DNA from: Tetrahymena thermophila SB210 | Lineage: Eukaryota; Ciliophora; Oligohymenophorea; Hymenostomatida; Tetrahymenidae | Direction: 5' to 3' | Assembly (NCBI RefSeq): GCF_000189635.1 | Contig: NW_002476172.1 | Location: 1 to 64,000 of the forward strand | Length of the DNA: 64,000 nt | In this document: piece after piece, positions 48,864 through 62,476 of the stretch | Layout: each line of letters begins with the position of its first letter | Numbering within the stretch: position 1 is the first letter of the stretch | Notes under the pieces: model-generated | What the model was told of the DNA's origin: nothing | The model's input: the letters and a program-made list of their open reading frames with translations, nothing else | Databases searched by the model: none | Translations under genes and position numbers: made by a program

Positions 48864-50036
48864 TTTTTAAATATATTTTTATGTAGAACTATTTATTTTT
48901 TATACAATTTATTTTGTTATTAAAATATATCATACATACTCCTACAAAAAAACTCTATGGATAATACTTAATTAATCTCCAACAATTATTTTTACAAAGC
49001 TTGTTTTAAATTATACTTATGTATATATTCATTATATTGTCTGAAATTTACAAACGAAAAATAAAAAATAAATTAATAAATTATAATTAATCACTCAATA
49101 TTTAATTACTTTCTCAACAAACTTTAACTTAAATTTCATCATACTCTTAAAAATATGATTTTCAACTAATATAATATCAAATTAAAATGTCCTAATTACA
49201 TATTTATATATATATTTTTTTAATAAATATTGTGAAAACTCCTTTTCTTTCTAATTTTTTTCACTATTTCTTCTCCTTTATTAGGGATAAAATTGATATA
49301 TTAGCTTTGATAAATAAAATTATTAAATATTTGATACAAAAAATGAAATTTAAATTAATATTTATTTCTATTAACCATTCAATTTTTATTAAATTTTCAA
49401 CTACTTTATGTATATTAATTTTATGTTACGTTAGCATCATTCACCTTTTTTATAATTATAGTTTTCAACTAGATATACATACACTTTTAAATAACAAGTA
49501 TTTTCTTATTTTAATAACAGCAACAACAAAAGGATACTGTATATAAATTTATTATTTATTAGCTTCATTTAATAATTTATTAATGTATTTATATATTTTA
49601 TTTATAATCATTCATGTAGCTTAGTTAAGAGTAATATTTTAAATGAGAATCTTAGGGTTAATTTATCTATAAACTGAGATATTCCCTAACTAAAATTTCA
49701 TAAGCTCAATTTTGTTTTGTGGTGAAATTACTTCTCTTGTTAACTTAAAACACTAATTCTACTTGTTAATTAACAAGACCTTTTAACTAAGATAGATAAA
49801 AATATTAAAATAAAATTTTTTTTCTTATCATTTATTTAAATAAAGTAAGGATGAAAAGTTTATTAAGATTAAAATTAATAACTGTGACAAACAAATTAAT
49901 ATAAAAATGAACTAATGGTTTTTATAGTATTGCGATTAAAAATATTTTTAAGCTTAGTTTTTAATTTTTATTATATATAATTTTTTAATTTAGTTAAAGA
50001 TTTGATATTTTGCTTATACTTAATTTTAAATCATTT
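48864..50036. other. AT-rich intergenic region
   Basis: Spacer between two minus-strand genes. A hydrophobic stop-free stretch at 49232-49546 (plus strand) has no ATG and uses almost only Ile, Leu, Phe, Lys and Asn codons, so I do not call it. Nothing else was seen. Confidence 0.55.
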
Positions 50037-52340
50037 TCAAAGAATAAGATTGTAAAGGAGTAACTCTTTGTCTCTTTCGTTCGCTATCACTAATTTGGGG
50101 CAGCTTGCTTGCACGATTTATAATTTATTTTTAGATTAGATATCATCATTGATAGAATTACCATCCAAAATTACAGGATCTTCTGTAACGAAATTATTTC
50201 TGTCATCTGCTGTGATCTTCCAAATCTTTATTTATTTATCACTTAAACCTATAGATAGCAAAGTGCCTATATCTCTTTTTCCATCAAATTCAAATAGACA
50301 GAAATCTAGAACAGGCACATGACCATGAGCATTCCATCTGCTGAGTATTCTTCTACTAACAAGGTCGTAAATGATAACTTCTCCATCATTATTTCCTAAG
50401 AAGCAAATATTATCTCTATACGAAGGGATAAAGCAAGATATTCTGCCTAACTAGCTGTCACTGATCAAATTGTCCTAGTAGAGTCTGTCCATCTAAGCTA
50501 CAGGAGACTAAGTAGCAGGTAAGTAAGAATATTTCCAAATAGAAATAGTGTCATCGCTTGCAACTATCAGCTTCTTTTGTGATTTAATCAAGTAAATTCC
50601 AATAATTTTACCATTGTGCTTTCCTTTAACTTGATGGATAATTTTTCCATCATGGAAATTAAAAACTTAAATATCTCCAAAGCTATCTCCCACTGCTATA
50701 TGAATGCCATCTTGAATATCTACTATGAATTAAGGAGTAGATGTGAATGAAGTTATTTTATTATAAATTGTTGGCTAGGATGATTTTTCAAGATCATATT
50801 TCTAAATCAAGACACTCATATCTTAAGAGCATGTTGCTATAAGAATTTTTTTACTATTTTCTCCATTATTGACATTACTTTGTTAGTTTACTAAGTCATG
50901 CTTAGGCTAAGATATTATCTAATCTGAATAAGCATCGAAAATGGCTTTAATTTTAGTCACGCAAGTAATAGGAGCAGAGTGAGCAGGGAAAGTGTGCATT
51001 TTCTTCAATGAAGATTCAAATATTTTAATTTTTGAATCACCAGCAGAAGCTAATGCGTAGTGAGTCTCTGAAAGCGAACACACAGAGCAAATAGGAATTT
51101 CAAGCTAATACTTCTTAACAGGTTTGATATTAATATTCTATTCTGTATTTTTGAGCTGCATCTACTTGCCATTCTTGGATATTTTGAACTACTTTTTACC
51201 TCCACTATTATTAGATACATTAATGATATTGTTGTTTTAATTATTAGATCCCTATCTGTTGAGATTTAAGCCATTATTGTTATTACTTTGAATATTACTT
51301 GATAAGAAGTTGTTTTGCATAGCAGGAATTGTTGGGGGAGCTGCAGAAGCTAAATTTAGATAATTATTTACATTAAGATTGCTTATATTATTTGCATTGT
51401 TGTTGTTTTGATTTATAATTTAGCCATTAGAAGATGAGGAAGATGAAGAGGAGGATTGTGGCTATAACTGCTATTGAGTTCCTGCAGCAAAGTTTCCTCC
51501 TAGCTCAGCAGGAGGCGCATCTTCAGGGTAGAGAATGTTTTTATTGAAAAATTACTCTACATTTTTAATAATAATTTAAACCTGCTAAGCCATCTAATCA
51601 CTTGGAAGATAGTAAGGAAGATTATCAGTCATTTTATTAAGCTACGAATTGATTGCTCTGAAGTTTGTTACAAAAGTCTACTTATTTTATGAGACAGTTT
51701 TTGCCTTTTCAATAGCTTTATTAAGTTGTGAAACAAATTAAGATGCTTAGAGTGGCATTTCACTTTGAAGTTTTGCAGCAAGATTCGAAGGATTGATGAA
51801 GAGATAAAAGGTTTTTGCTAATCCAAAATTTTCATTTAATGATGTTTTCTATTTGTTAAATGTGTCACAATAATTTTTATAGAAACCGTCTAATCTGCTA
51901 TACAACTTTTCCCTAATTTAGTCTAAATTTGAAAGCAACATTGAGCTGAGTGCTCCCATTTCTTCGTCTATTAAGGATTTCTATGCATGTATATGCTTTT
52001 CAACATTCCTTAGATGCATTTCATCATCATCTTACCACTTTTAAAGATTTGGAGTTTAGCTATAAATTTCCTACAAAATCTATCTGTTCACTGGTGTAAA
52101 GTTTTCCATTTCATTAACTGCATCCACTAAATAATTATCTATATTTTTGAATTAAGCTTTATGATCTCTGAAATGAGAATCATTTTCGTACTAGCAGCTT
52201 TTGCATATGATTGATTGCCTCTTGCAAGAGCTGTCTGTGCATATGAATTATGCTTACTCTTTGTTATGAGTTGGACATCTCAACCTAACTTTTGGTACTA
52301 AATATTTATCAATAGTGTAGTCATAATCGTTGCTTAACAT
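50037..52340 (-). CDS. B-box zinc finger, coiled-coil and WD40-repeat protein
   Basis: A single exon of 767 residues, from MLSNDYDYTIDKYLVPKVRL at 52340 to TGA at 50037. Residues 22-60 carry a B-box-type zinc site: C22-x2-H25, C34, C39, C46-x2-C49, H56 and H60. Residues about 90-290 are helical with coiled-coil potential (SLIDEEMGALSSMLLSNLDQ). Then comes a Gln/Ser/Asn-rich linker with serine and asparagine runs, about 315-415. The C-terminal ~340 residues are WD40-like blades: HYALASAGDSKIKIFE, KLIVASDDTISIWKY, NNDGEVIIYDL and LLSIGLSDKQIKIWKI. The layout is TRIM-like but without an N-terminal RING, and the beta-propeller replaces the usual TRIM C-terminus. Such proteins are scaffolds; the partner is unknown. 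Confidence 0.92.
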
Positions 52341-55300
52341 GGTAATTAATTTGTATCAAAATTTTGCTATTTCAGAAACCTATAAAAATAATTTTCAAGC
52401 TAGCTCTAGCAATTTTTCTATTCTAAGATGATTAATATAGAAGGTATTTTCAATCAAATCTATTCTATGCAGGTACTTTCAATAAGATGGTTGCTATCTC
52501 AATTCAAATACTATGATTTCTAGAAAAATATTGTATTGTTTGATTACAAATAATATAATTTTGTTTAGTTTTTATGTTTTTCTATCTTAATTTCTCACAA
52601 AACTTTTTAACACTTTTCAAAATTTTCAAAAAAACTTAATTATTCTTTATTTAATAGCTTTCTACTTTTTAATGGTTTTTCAAAAAAAATACAAAAACCC
52701 TATAATTGCATTTGTTTGATTATATCGTTGCTTTTAAACCAAGAATTAGATTTAATTCTTTCAATCAATACTTAATCAAATTTATAAATTCAAAGGTATT
52801 TGAATTAAAACTTTTTCTTAACTGAATAATTACTTAAAAAATAAACAAAAATGAATACTAAGAAAGTAGTTTTAATATAATTTAAATCTTTTAAAATCTC
52901 AAAAACAAATAAATACATGGAATAAATTGAAATAATTTAATTATTTTAAGAATTTATTTTAATTTACTTTAATTAAAAATTTAGAATTGATAAATAAATA
53001 AAAAAAATAAGTAATTATTAAAATCTTTATTGAAAACTATGATTATGATTTATCAAAACTCCTTTGCAACTATTATTATTTTTAAATTAGATTAAAATCT
53101 ATTATTTAATAAATTCAATAATTTTGTTTATAAATTATTTTAATAAATAACCTTCACATTTTACTATCTATCTTTTTTATACTAAAAATTAGTAATAAAA
53201 TGAGATATACATTTCATTCAATATCCGATCATCAACTATCTAAATACAATAAGACAACCCAATCTTAATTTAGATTATTAAATTGAAATTTTTTTATTTT
53301 TATTTAAGCAAATTTTGACTAATCTTTTATGTTTGACTTTTTTTATTTTATAGCCTTCATAGTTATTTTTGTTCTTCTCATTGATTGTTTAATATGATGA
53401 TATGATACAAATTATCATTAATTAACATTTCATCCTTATACTTGATTGAAAACCTCTAACATTTACACTAAATTCTCAAATTTGACACCTAATCTTTTGT
53501 AAAATAGTAACAACAAAATTCTTTATATATATTAAAAAATTTGATTGATTTTTAAAAAATTAGACCTTATTTTATGAGGATTTGCAGTATCTTATTTTAA
53601 TATAAGGATGATTAAGGGTTTTTAATCAATTTTGATATTATTAACACTTAAAAGTTCTCTTGAAGCTGATGAGATAGATACATCTAAAATATCTTATTCT
53701 AAGATTGAATATCATGCATGTAAATAATTAGTTAATTCAAATTTTTAAAAATATTTTTTAAATATTTATTACTCAATTATTTTTTATAAAATTTTATTCT
53801 TATCTCTCACATTTATCTCAACTTGATTTATTATGCAAAAAGGAATAAAGTAACAAAATATTTTGTTTTAGATGAATTAATAAATAAATTTCATCACAAT
53901 TTTAGGAGAACGAAAGTGGTAGTTGCTTAATTATTACATTTTTAAATCATTTAATATCTATCCTTAGAGATATTTTAAAAATAAAAATTTATTAAAGTTA
54001 AATTTTTTTGATAAGGTAGAATTACTCAATAAAAATGGGACTTTTTAAAGACTAAAAAAAATATTTAAAACATTTGTTAATGTAAATTAATTAGTTATTA
54101 ATATAGGATATTGCAGATTATTACATATGGAGCTAAAATGAAGAATAAAAAATTAAAAAAAATTCATTTAAAATTAATTATTTTAATATCTCAAATTATT
54201 AGAATTTTTTGAAAATTTTAAAAAATTTAGTAATATAGACAATTAATTAAATAACTAAGGACTATCCTCGAAAAATAAAATAAAGATGATGAAAATCTGA
54301 ACAAAAAAAGAGATTAATTATTTTCTATTATAGAAAAAGCTATTTTCTATTTAGAATAAAATGATATTTAATCTTCATTGATTTAAAATTATTAATAAAA
54401 AATCAATAGTTTATTTAGCTATGTTAAATTAATTAGAAAGAAAAAGAATATAGAAAATTTTAAAACTATATAGAAATTTAATTTCAAATACTGATTAGTA
54501 GTTTCTCAGTTAAGTTTCCTTAACTAATTCTAAAATTTTCACAGGGATAAATTTATTTACCTAACCAAGAAATATCAAATAAAGAGATTAAAAATTAATC
54601 AGAATGTTTTTTTGTGCAAAACATTTGCATTTTTATTTGTTCTTTCAAAATTGTAGAGTTTTTAAAAAGTTGAAAAAATAAGCTTGCGTCTATAGGAAAA
54701 AGATGATAGAAACTATAATTTGAAAATAGAACAGAGTAGCTAAATAATATATTTATTTAATTAAATTTCGAATGCAAAAAAAAATAACTGGTGGCAAAAA
54801 TTTAGTAATTAATGTAAATTCATATTTTTGATTTGCAACCAGCAATTAAAAAAAGAAGTTGTACTATTAACCTGATTACTATAAAATAGAAAAATTAATA
54901 TTAGAATATGGTTTTTTTAAAGGTAGATGTTTTAAAATTTTTTGATCAAATTTTATTAAATTTAAGTTAGAAATATATTTTGAGGTTTTCACTTTATTTA
55001 CCATTCATGTTTGTATTGAGGACACATGCATGTTAATATTTAACAGAATGAATGGTTATTTAATTTTAGACATAAGTAGCACTGAGAATTGTGCTTATAA
55101 AAACCTTTAAAATTGAATGAACTAAAAGAAAAATATTTAAAAAATATCCTTTTTATTCATATATATTTAATTAGTGAATTTAATCAATTGCATCTTCTTT
55201 TTAACTATGAAATAATTTTCATAAGTTTTTTAGGAAGCTAATAATATTTTTTTAGATACAATTTTTTGATCTATATGAGAATAAACTATTGTTTAAATTG

Positions 55301-56054
55301 TATTAATTTATGGTATTTATATAGAAAAATATTTCATCAACAAAAAATATCAATTTTTATTTCTTTAATTAGGATATTTTGTATTAACAAATTTTAAGAT
55401 GTTTATTCTAAAAATATGGTAGTAGTGCATTTTTACTTGTTCCAAAAGCAAGCTTTTAAAAGTTTTTAAAAGCTGTTAGTAATTTCGCATGAAAATATCT
55501 GGTACTAGGATATGAGAAATACTGGATCTTGTTATTCTATTGATAGTAGATTGCAAGATAATAGTCTAAAAAAGTAAATCAGTTTGTTATGAATGAAAAA
55601 AAACAATTAAAAAAATTTAGTCAAATAAGATACATACATATATAATATATATATATACATAGAAAAAAGACAGAAACAAGCAATCAAATGAAGAGAATAT
55701 TTGATGATATTTTTCTATTCTAATTATACGACTTAGCTAACACTAGTTTGAATCAAAAGTAAAAATTATAAAGGCAGGTCATTCACTTTCGCGTAATTAA
55801 TTCTATCTAAAAAAATATTAAAATACTAACTCTTTTTTAATTTTCTATTTATTTTTCTTAATCCTTAAACCAAAGATTGATTTCATTGATCTTTAATACA
55901 AGACAACAATAATACTGCTTCTTACCTGCTACCTTTCTTTTATTAAGCTAACCAAATCTACTACTAAGAAACGCATAACTCTTCTAATTCTACTAACCAA
56001 GCTGAAGCATTCAATATATTTTGACAATATAAAACTCTATATAAATACATTTTG
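52341..56054. other. Long AT-rich intergenic region
   Basis: About 3.7 kb. Most is very AT-rich without a believable frame on either strand. From roughly 55860 to 56054 the plus strand becomes C-rich and resembles the 5' leader of the following gene. Confidence 0.55.
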
Positions 56055-56460
56055 ATGGATTAGCCCGCTCTTTTTCTAGTTGAAGCAGATGAAAAACTTC
56101 AATCTAAATTTAATTCTCTACCTAACGATTAAATGACTTACAACTTACTTTCTTCATTCATAGTTGGGTATATCTTCGCATTGAGACCAAATAAAGATTT
56201 AGATGATTTTGACTTTATCCTCAACACTATCACTAATTTATTAGAAGTAAAATAAAATAAGAAGTTGACCTTTTCATAGTTCATTCTCGTTATGGAATAA
56301 ATAATTATCAAGCATTCTTAAAATGTAATTTTAATTAATTATTTTATTTTTAAAAAACTTTATCATCGTTGCTTGTCAATCATTATCTTAATTTATTTAG
56401 AAGTAGTTGAAGCTTATTTAAATAATGCCATCTACTGAAGTAAATGGTGAAAACAAATGA
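56055..56460 (+). CDS. Small protein of unknown function
   Basis: Two exons (56055-56324 and 56401-56460) around a 76-nt GT-AG intron give 109 residues, starting MDQPALFLVEADEKLQSKFN. It has well-balanced composition, helical segments (LLSSFIVGYIFALRPNKDLD, then LTFSQFILVMEQIII) and no signal peptide. The second exon adds only a short tail ending in GENK. The pattern of hydrophobic and charged residues suggests a small all-alpha, EF-hand-sized fold, but no calcium-binding loop is present. I do not recognise the family. The C-rich leader upstream supports transcription from this strand. Confidence 0.65.
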
Positions 56461-57429
56461 TGATGATGCTTTTTTCAAACCTTTATTTACAAATATTGAT
56501 TGATGCCGACTGATTATATTTATTAAAGATATAGGAAATAGTCATATAAGAATCAAATAAATTTTGTGAAGCACAATAGAGCAAAGTAATATATTAAGAT
56601 GTTATAATCAATGTTTAACACAACATGAAAGTGCAAATAAAAATGAGAAAAGTGAATACATTTGATCGTATTAGATAATTGTGAGAATATGTTGTCAATC
56701 GATCTTAAAAATAATTACTTCATTTATCTTATTAATAAATGAATATAGAAAAAAAGAATATCAAAATAAAATGATATGAAATACTGTTTTTAATTCATAA
56801 AAATATGAATGTAAAATAAAAATTAAAAGACATAAATTTGAATCTTTAATTTAATAAAGATATGTAATTTTAAAGAAAAACTATCTGACTATAACAAAAT
56901 TTTATTATAACATTTGATTTATTTTTATTTGCACACTTACTTTATAAATATAGTAAATAACTATATAGTAAAATGTTTATTCAATTTTTTTTTTTTACTT
57001 AGAAAAGTCCGATTTAAATAGGCTCATTTTAAGAGGAAATAGAAAAGGTTTAATAATTTTTTGCTGAAGATAAAGATTTGTACAATAATAATAATAATAG
57101 TAATAACGGCAACAATAACTCTCAAGTACCTCTGTCTGACCAATATAAATTTGATGTAAAATTATAATTTTGCTTTGCAACAATCAAACAAACAAACTAA
57201 TTTTTGATAATGATTAGAATATTCTCAATTACATACATCATCAGAAGTATTTGATTGTACAAATATCTTTTGATGCATGCTATCTATTTCACTTTACTTC
57301 AAAGTAATATTAACAAATAAAATTAATTTTAAATAGTAGCAGAACTCTGAAGTTGATTCATAATAATTTGTAGTTAAGAGGGTTGATTAAAGGAGACTAA
57401 GCCTGATTTCAAGGATATACCAAAAGTAA
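56461..57429. other. Intergenic region, possibly with 5' exons of the RING-IBR gene
   Basis: AT-rich spacer. From about 57345 the plus strand is open in the same frame as the following gene (NSEVDSQQFVVKRVDQRRLS), preceded by a possible acceptor at 57340. A start such as the ATG at 57277 is therefore possible. An (aat)n tract lies near 57083-57110. Confidence 0.5.
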
Positions 57430-58726
57430 ATGCAAGAAATTAAAGAAGAAACTGATGACGAACTCGGTTTACTTAACGAAGTGAGTAGTCAATCATAAAA
57501 AGAGTTTAGTAATTATAAAATTGGAAATTGTGATATCTGCTAACAAGATATTAAATTAAATTAATACTAGCCTCTTAGTTGTCTACACAATTTCCATAGA
57601 GACTGCTTGGCAGATAAAATCATTAATCAAGTAATAATTTAATTGAATTATTTGAAGTAATTTTAATGTAGATTAATGGGCTGGTTTTTTTTACTTTCAT
57701 AATACCAAATTTAAAAAAATAAATCGCTGATTTTATTGAAAATAAAGTGAAAAAATATATTTTTATATTGTTTTTTATCTATTTCAATGATTATTTGATA
57801 TTATTAAAATATCAAAAATAATTTGATCTCATAGAAGTATTTTTGTACTTTTAGAGTCAATTAAAGAAATTGATTAATTCATAGCTCTTTGTTAATCAGA
57901 TTTATTTTTATCATTTAGTAGCCACTGTTAATTTATTTGTAGGAATTTATTAGGCATTAAAATTTATATAGAAACATTTTGCACTTAATTTCAGATTTAA
58001 AAAGAAACTGAAAATAAATCCTAACATTTTTTTGCCCACTAGTTTTTCTACAGATAAAATTGAGAATAAATAAATTATTCTAAGATATTTTTTTTTTAAA
58101 TACTTAACCATATTTTAATTTCTCAAAAGTTTGAAATAGAAAAATATAACACAATCAGATGCTATGTCGGAACTTGCAACAAGGAAATTAGCGATTAAGA
58201 AATTCAAGAAACTTTGCCATAAAATAAATTTTAAAGCTACTTAGATTTTAAATTCGATGAATTCCGTGTTGAAAATAATATTATTTATTGCCCTTCTTAA
58301 GATTGTAATATGCGATATTTAAAAGAAGATGGTGATGTTATGTTTTCTTGTAGTTGCTGTAAATAGTCCTATTGTCTTAACTGCAAATGCAAATGGCATC
58401 CAAACCTTTCTTGTGCTTAATATTAAAACATTCACTCAAAATATCAAGAAACAGATACAGTAAAAAATTAAATATTATCATTTTATTATAATAAGCAAAA
58501 TTATACGAAATTTCATATTATTAAAAGGATTGTAAAATACCTTTTAAAACAATAAAAATGCAAAGATAGAAAATATATATCCTTTATTTATTAATTTAAG
58601 TTAGTTTAAACATTTAAATTTGTATATTTAATAAATAAACTATAATTATATTAAAGAAAAATTTATAAAATAGTTAAGCAATATGATCAGCTACTAGAGC
58701 TACTGCCATTTGCATTCTTAAATTGA
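57430..58726 (+). CDS. RING-IBR protein lacking a visible RING2
   Basis: Exon 57430-57630 encodes an acidic start (MQEIKEETDDELGLLNEVSS) and a RING-type finger with CDIC and CLHNFHRDC. After a long intron (57631-58129), exon 58130 onward encodes an IBR (in-between-RING) domain: CPSQDCNMRYL, FSCSCCKQSYC and LNCKCKWHPNLSC match its C-x4-C, C-x2-C and W-H-x4-C spacing. In RBR ubiquitin ligases the catalytic cysteine lies in RING2 after the IBR. Here the frame runs 90 more codons to TGA at 58726 without a RING2 pattern. Either the protein is a truncated RBR, or the tail is mis-spliced and RING2 is missing from this model. The N-terminus may extend upstream to about 57345. Confidence 0.75.
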
Positions 58727-60888
58727 TAAAAAATAAAAGCGAAAGAAGCAATCATTAGATAGAAAAAAATAAAATTATGATAGAAATAAATAAATAGAAG
58801 CTGTTTGAAATTTCTTTCTATAACAAAAACTAAACAGACAGATAGATAGGCTAATAAAATTGAATGTGAATTGATAGCTCTATCTATATTTCTGAATGAA
58901 AAGGCTAGCTTTTGCTAGACTATATCATTAAAAAAAAAATCTTAAACATTTTAATACAAACTTTTAATAAAATCAACTAAAATTAAATTCTAGCTGCTAC
59001 AAGCTAGCTTTAATCATGTAAAATAGAACTAAACTACTACAAATGAAAAGATAAGAAAGTATTTAAACAAAAGATTAATTAAATAAAGTTCTCTCTCATT
59101 CTCTTAAAATTTTGATAACTTGGCATCTATAAAATATTAGAAAATTTTATATTAAATAACTCTAATAATCTATTTAAATTTACTAATTAATCATCACATT
59201 TTTTTATATATACAAATAAATAATAATTTTTATGCATTAACTTAATTTGTAATATATATGTTTATATTAATTTCATCTTCTTATTAGTATCTTTACTAAA
59301 TCTTTCTCTCAAATTATTCATTCATAACTTACTTCTTTTCATAAAAACAAAACAAATCATCCAAATTTTCTTTAATTACATCTCTGTTTTACAATTTTTC
59401 CAAAAAGTAATCAGCTTCAGTAATAAATAAATATATGTATTAATTCGAAGGTAAAGTATTATATTAAAAGATATGTTTCTATTGCTAAAATAAGTTAATT
59501 ACTTATTGAAACACTTTTAGAAGATTTATTATATTTTTAAAAAGTTATTTATTTTATAAATTTTAAATCTTAGCTAAAATTGGAGTCTTAAATAAGACAT
59601 AAGCAACAGCTGTTAGAATAAGAGAGGGATATTTTTTTGTCAAAAATGACAGATGAAGAAATTGGTTGATTTAAATTTAAAAAATATTTACTTTATTTTA
59701 AATGAAAGAAATAAGACCTTCCCTCCAATCTTCCTAGAGACGCTTATTTTCAATCCATTTTAACTTTAAATTGTGAGTTAGGATAAATTATTTATAATGA
59801 TTTGAAGTTAATGAAAGCTATAAAATTACTTTTTTTTGCAATTTTTTGATAATTTCTCAAATTTATAATAGGAAGATTTTCAAAATTTTAAAATTAAGTA
59901 AAAAGGAATGCATAAAATTAGTAACAAAATTATCTAAGGTAGATAATAGGTTAATTATCAATCAATTAAAATATCTGGAATTTAATTGGTTAATATTAAA
60001 GTATTTTAATATTCATGACTATATTAATAATAAATATACCATTATTACATTGAATTTAATAATTAAATAAAGAAGCTTAATAATTAAAGGAAGGAAAAAA
60101 CTTAAGAATATTTTAAAATGTTATTGGAAATTATTTTATATCATCATAGGATAATATAAATTTAATTAATATATTGTTTTAAAATTTATTAAAATCAAAA
60201 TGTCATAATAGCCTTGAATAAAAATATTTGTATCTATTTTTATTAAATACTAATATTATCATTTTCTGATAAGCTTTCTATTAAAGACTGAAAAAATATC
60301 TTCTGAGATTAGTGAATTTGGAAATTCGGACTTTATGAATCACAGGTAATGGAGATAGATTTACAGTAAAATATTTTATAAAAATTAAATAAAGCCAGTT
60401 CTATGTTCTTAGATAATTAAATTTTATTTAAAATGAACATAAATGGAAATAAAAGAAGAAAAAAAATGCAGTTTGATTAAATAATTTACATAATAAGCTA
60501 ATAGATATGAAATGAATTGTAAATAAATTATTGATTAAAAATTTCATTCAAATATCTTTTAAAATAATTTGAAATTCTTTAAAAAAGGTTAAAAATAGTA
60601 ATTTTAGTTGAATTATATTTTTATCAAAGAGATAGCAAAAAGAAGAAAAAAGATAAATTAAATAAAAAAATGTCCAATTAAGTTTAAAAATATTTTTCAA
60701 CAAAAGATGTACTTGATATTTCTCCAGCATTTAATATAGATATTTTTATTATTTATAGTTCATAAATTCTAATTTAAAAATGCATCAAAATATGGAACTA
60801 ATCTTTGGGTAAAATAAATAACTAAAAAGATAAATAAATATTATTTTATTTCTACAAAAAATATATTCATTTTTATACATTTTAAAAG
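58727..60888. other. AT-rich region, possible 5' exons of the second LRR gene
   Basis: About 2.2 kb. Short inverted repeats built on gctagc/agctag occur near 58910-58920 and 58990-59010. A stop-free Ile/Leu/Lys-rich frame at 59846-60070 looks compositional. A moderately GC-rich stretch at 60280-60350, ending at a GTAATG donor, may be an early exon of the LRR gene at 60889. Confidence 0.5.
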
Positions 60889-61688
60889 ACTGTAAAATCT
60901 TAATGAAGTTGATGCAGCATTTATATCAGACTTTTTGAGTTCATGCACTAACCTAATTTATTTAAAATTATCGATTTAGTAATTTTAATTGATAAGTTAA
61001 TTAATTTTAAATAATACATACTTAACTTTGAATAATTTCTTCAAATTATTTTTTATGAAATAAAAATCTTTTAGCGGAAATATGCTAAACGATGATTCAG
61101 CTTTATTCATAGGAAATTCTTTATCATCTTTACAAAAATTAATATCATTGGAGATTGATTTAAGGTATTTAATTATAAATGTAATAGTAAATTTAAAGAT
61201 AATAATTTATATTTAACTTTACATAATTCATTTGTGTAGAAGATTTTTATGTTTTAAATTTATTTTTTAAGCTCAAATGAAATTCAAAACGATGGTGCAA
61301 AAGGTCTGTGCTAATTTTTTACAAAATGTTCAAATCTATCTAATTTAAAGTTAGATTTATAGTAAGTAATAAATTGTCATTTTATATATTGTTTAACTTT
61401 TTTCAAATTCTAAGCTAAAACTATATATAAGATGAAGGAATATAGTATATTTGCTAGTCATTAGGACTATGTTAAAATATTTTAACTTTAGAACTTGATT
61501 TGAGGTAAAAACTAATAATTTTGAATATTAAATTCAAATAGCTTTTTTCTTTCTCTTATTCATTATTAAAATTATTAATTTTTTATTTTTAAAGTTCTAA
61601 CTATGCTGATAATTTAGATAATAATTTATAATCAAGAAAAAGAATTCTAAAAATGAGCAGATTAGTCAATAAATAAATTTAATTTTGA
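60889..61688 (+). CDS. Leucine-rich-repeat protein, partial model
   Basis: At least five plus-strand exons each encode one ribonuclease-inhibitor-type leucine-rich repeat with introns in the same phase. Sequences include LNEVDAAFISDFLSSCTNLI, MLNDDSALFIGNSLSSLQKL, IQNDGAKGLCQFFTKCSNLS and IQDEGIQYICQSLGLCQNIL. The last exon ends SRLVNKQIQF and TGA at 61686-61688. The first called exon begins after the AG at 60888; the true start lies upstream and could not be fixed. The repeat type and exon layout match the gene at 21740-24501, but the strand is opposite and the sequence differs. It is presumably a protein-binding scaffold of the large ciliate LRR family. Confidence 0.75.
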
Positions 61689-62476
61689 TTTAAAAAACAA
61701 ATGTAAAACTAAAAAAGAGATTAATATATTGGTATAAAATAGACAAGACATAGCTTATTGTTGCTGTTGTTAAAAATTAATATTAAAAAATAGTTTTTAT
61801 AACTTTGGTATTTTCGCTTTATATTTATGAATTTTATTTAACACTTATTATCTTTAAATGAAAAAATTTAATTTATTATATTTTAATTATTTATTTGGCT
61901 TTAACAGTAAAAAAATTAGATAAAATTTTTAATTTAAATCTTTGGCAAGTATCAAAAAATTTCAAACAATTTTATAATTTTTAGCTTTATTTGTTAAATA
62001 AAAAATATTTAAAAAGTAATTAATGAATTATTGATATGATAAATTGTTTTATCTACTCCATATTTTAATAAAATTTAAAGGGAATAGAAATTAAAAAAAT
62101 AGATTAATTAAAAAACATACATACAATAAGATAGATTGATTAGATAGATAGATAAAGGTTTTAAAGTTTTGAATAATAGTAATTTTCAGAATAATATTCA
62201 ATCTCGTTAAATATGTTTTTTTCAAGTTTAATTGTAAGAAATCTTTAAATATAAAATAAAGACAATATTCATTCATCATCTTTCTATTAAAATAAAAATT
62301 GAATTAATTAAAAAACCATCCCTAAAAAGATAATTGATAAGTTAAAAAAATAAATATTATTAAGAATTAATTGTGAGTTTGTGTGTATTCAAACTAGATA
62401 ACAAAACAAATTAGTCAAGTGTAGTAAATTAAGTATACAAATTAAAAGCAAAAGCAAGAACTAAGCAAGTACCAAT
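61689..62476. other. AT-rich intergenic region
   Basis: Spacer between the LRR gene and the Rab-like gene, both on the plus strand. A short gata-type tract lies near 62137-62155. No frame was seen. Confidence 0.6.

Noticed and set aside
49232..49546. Hydrophobic plus-strand stretch of 105 codons with no TAA, TAG or TGA
   Set aside because: It has no ATG near its start and is built almost only of Ile, Leu, Phe, Lys, Asn and Tyr codons. Real genes here use TAA/TAG for Gln and more mixed codons.
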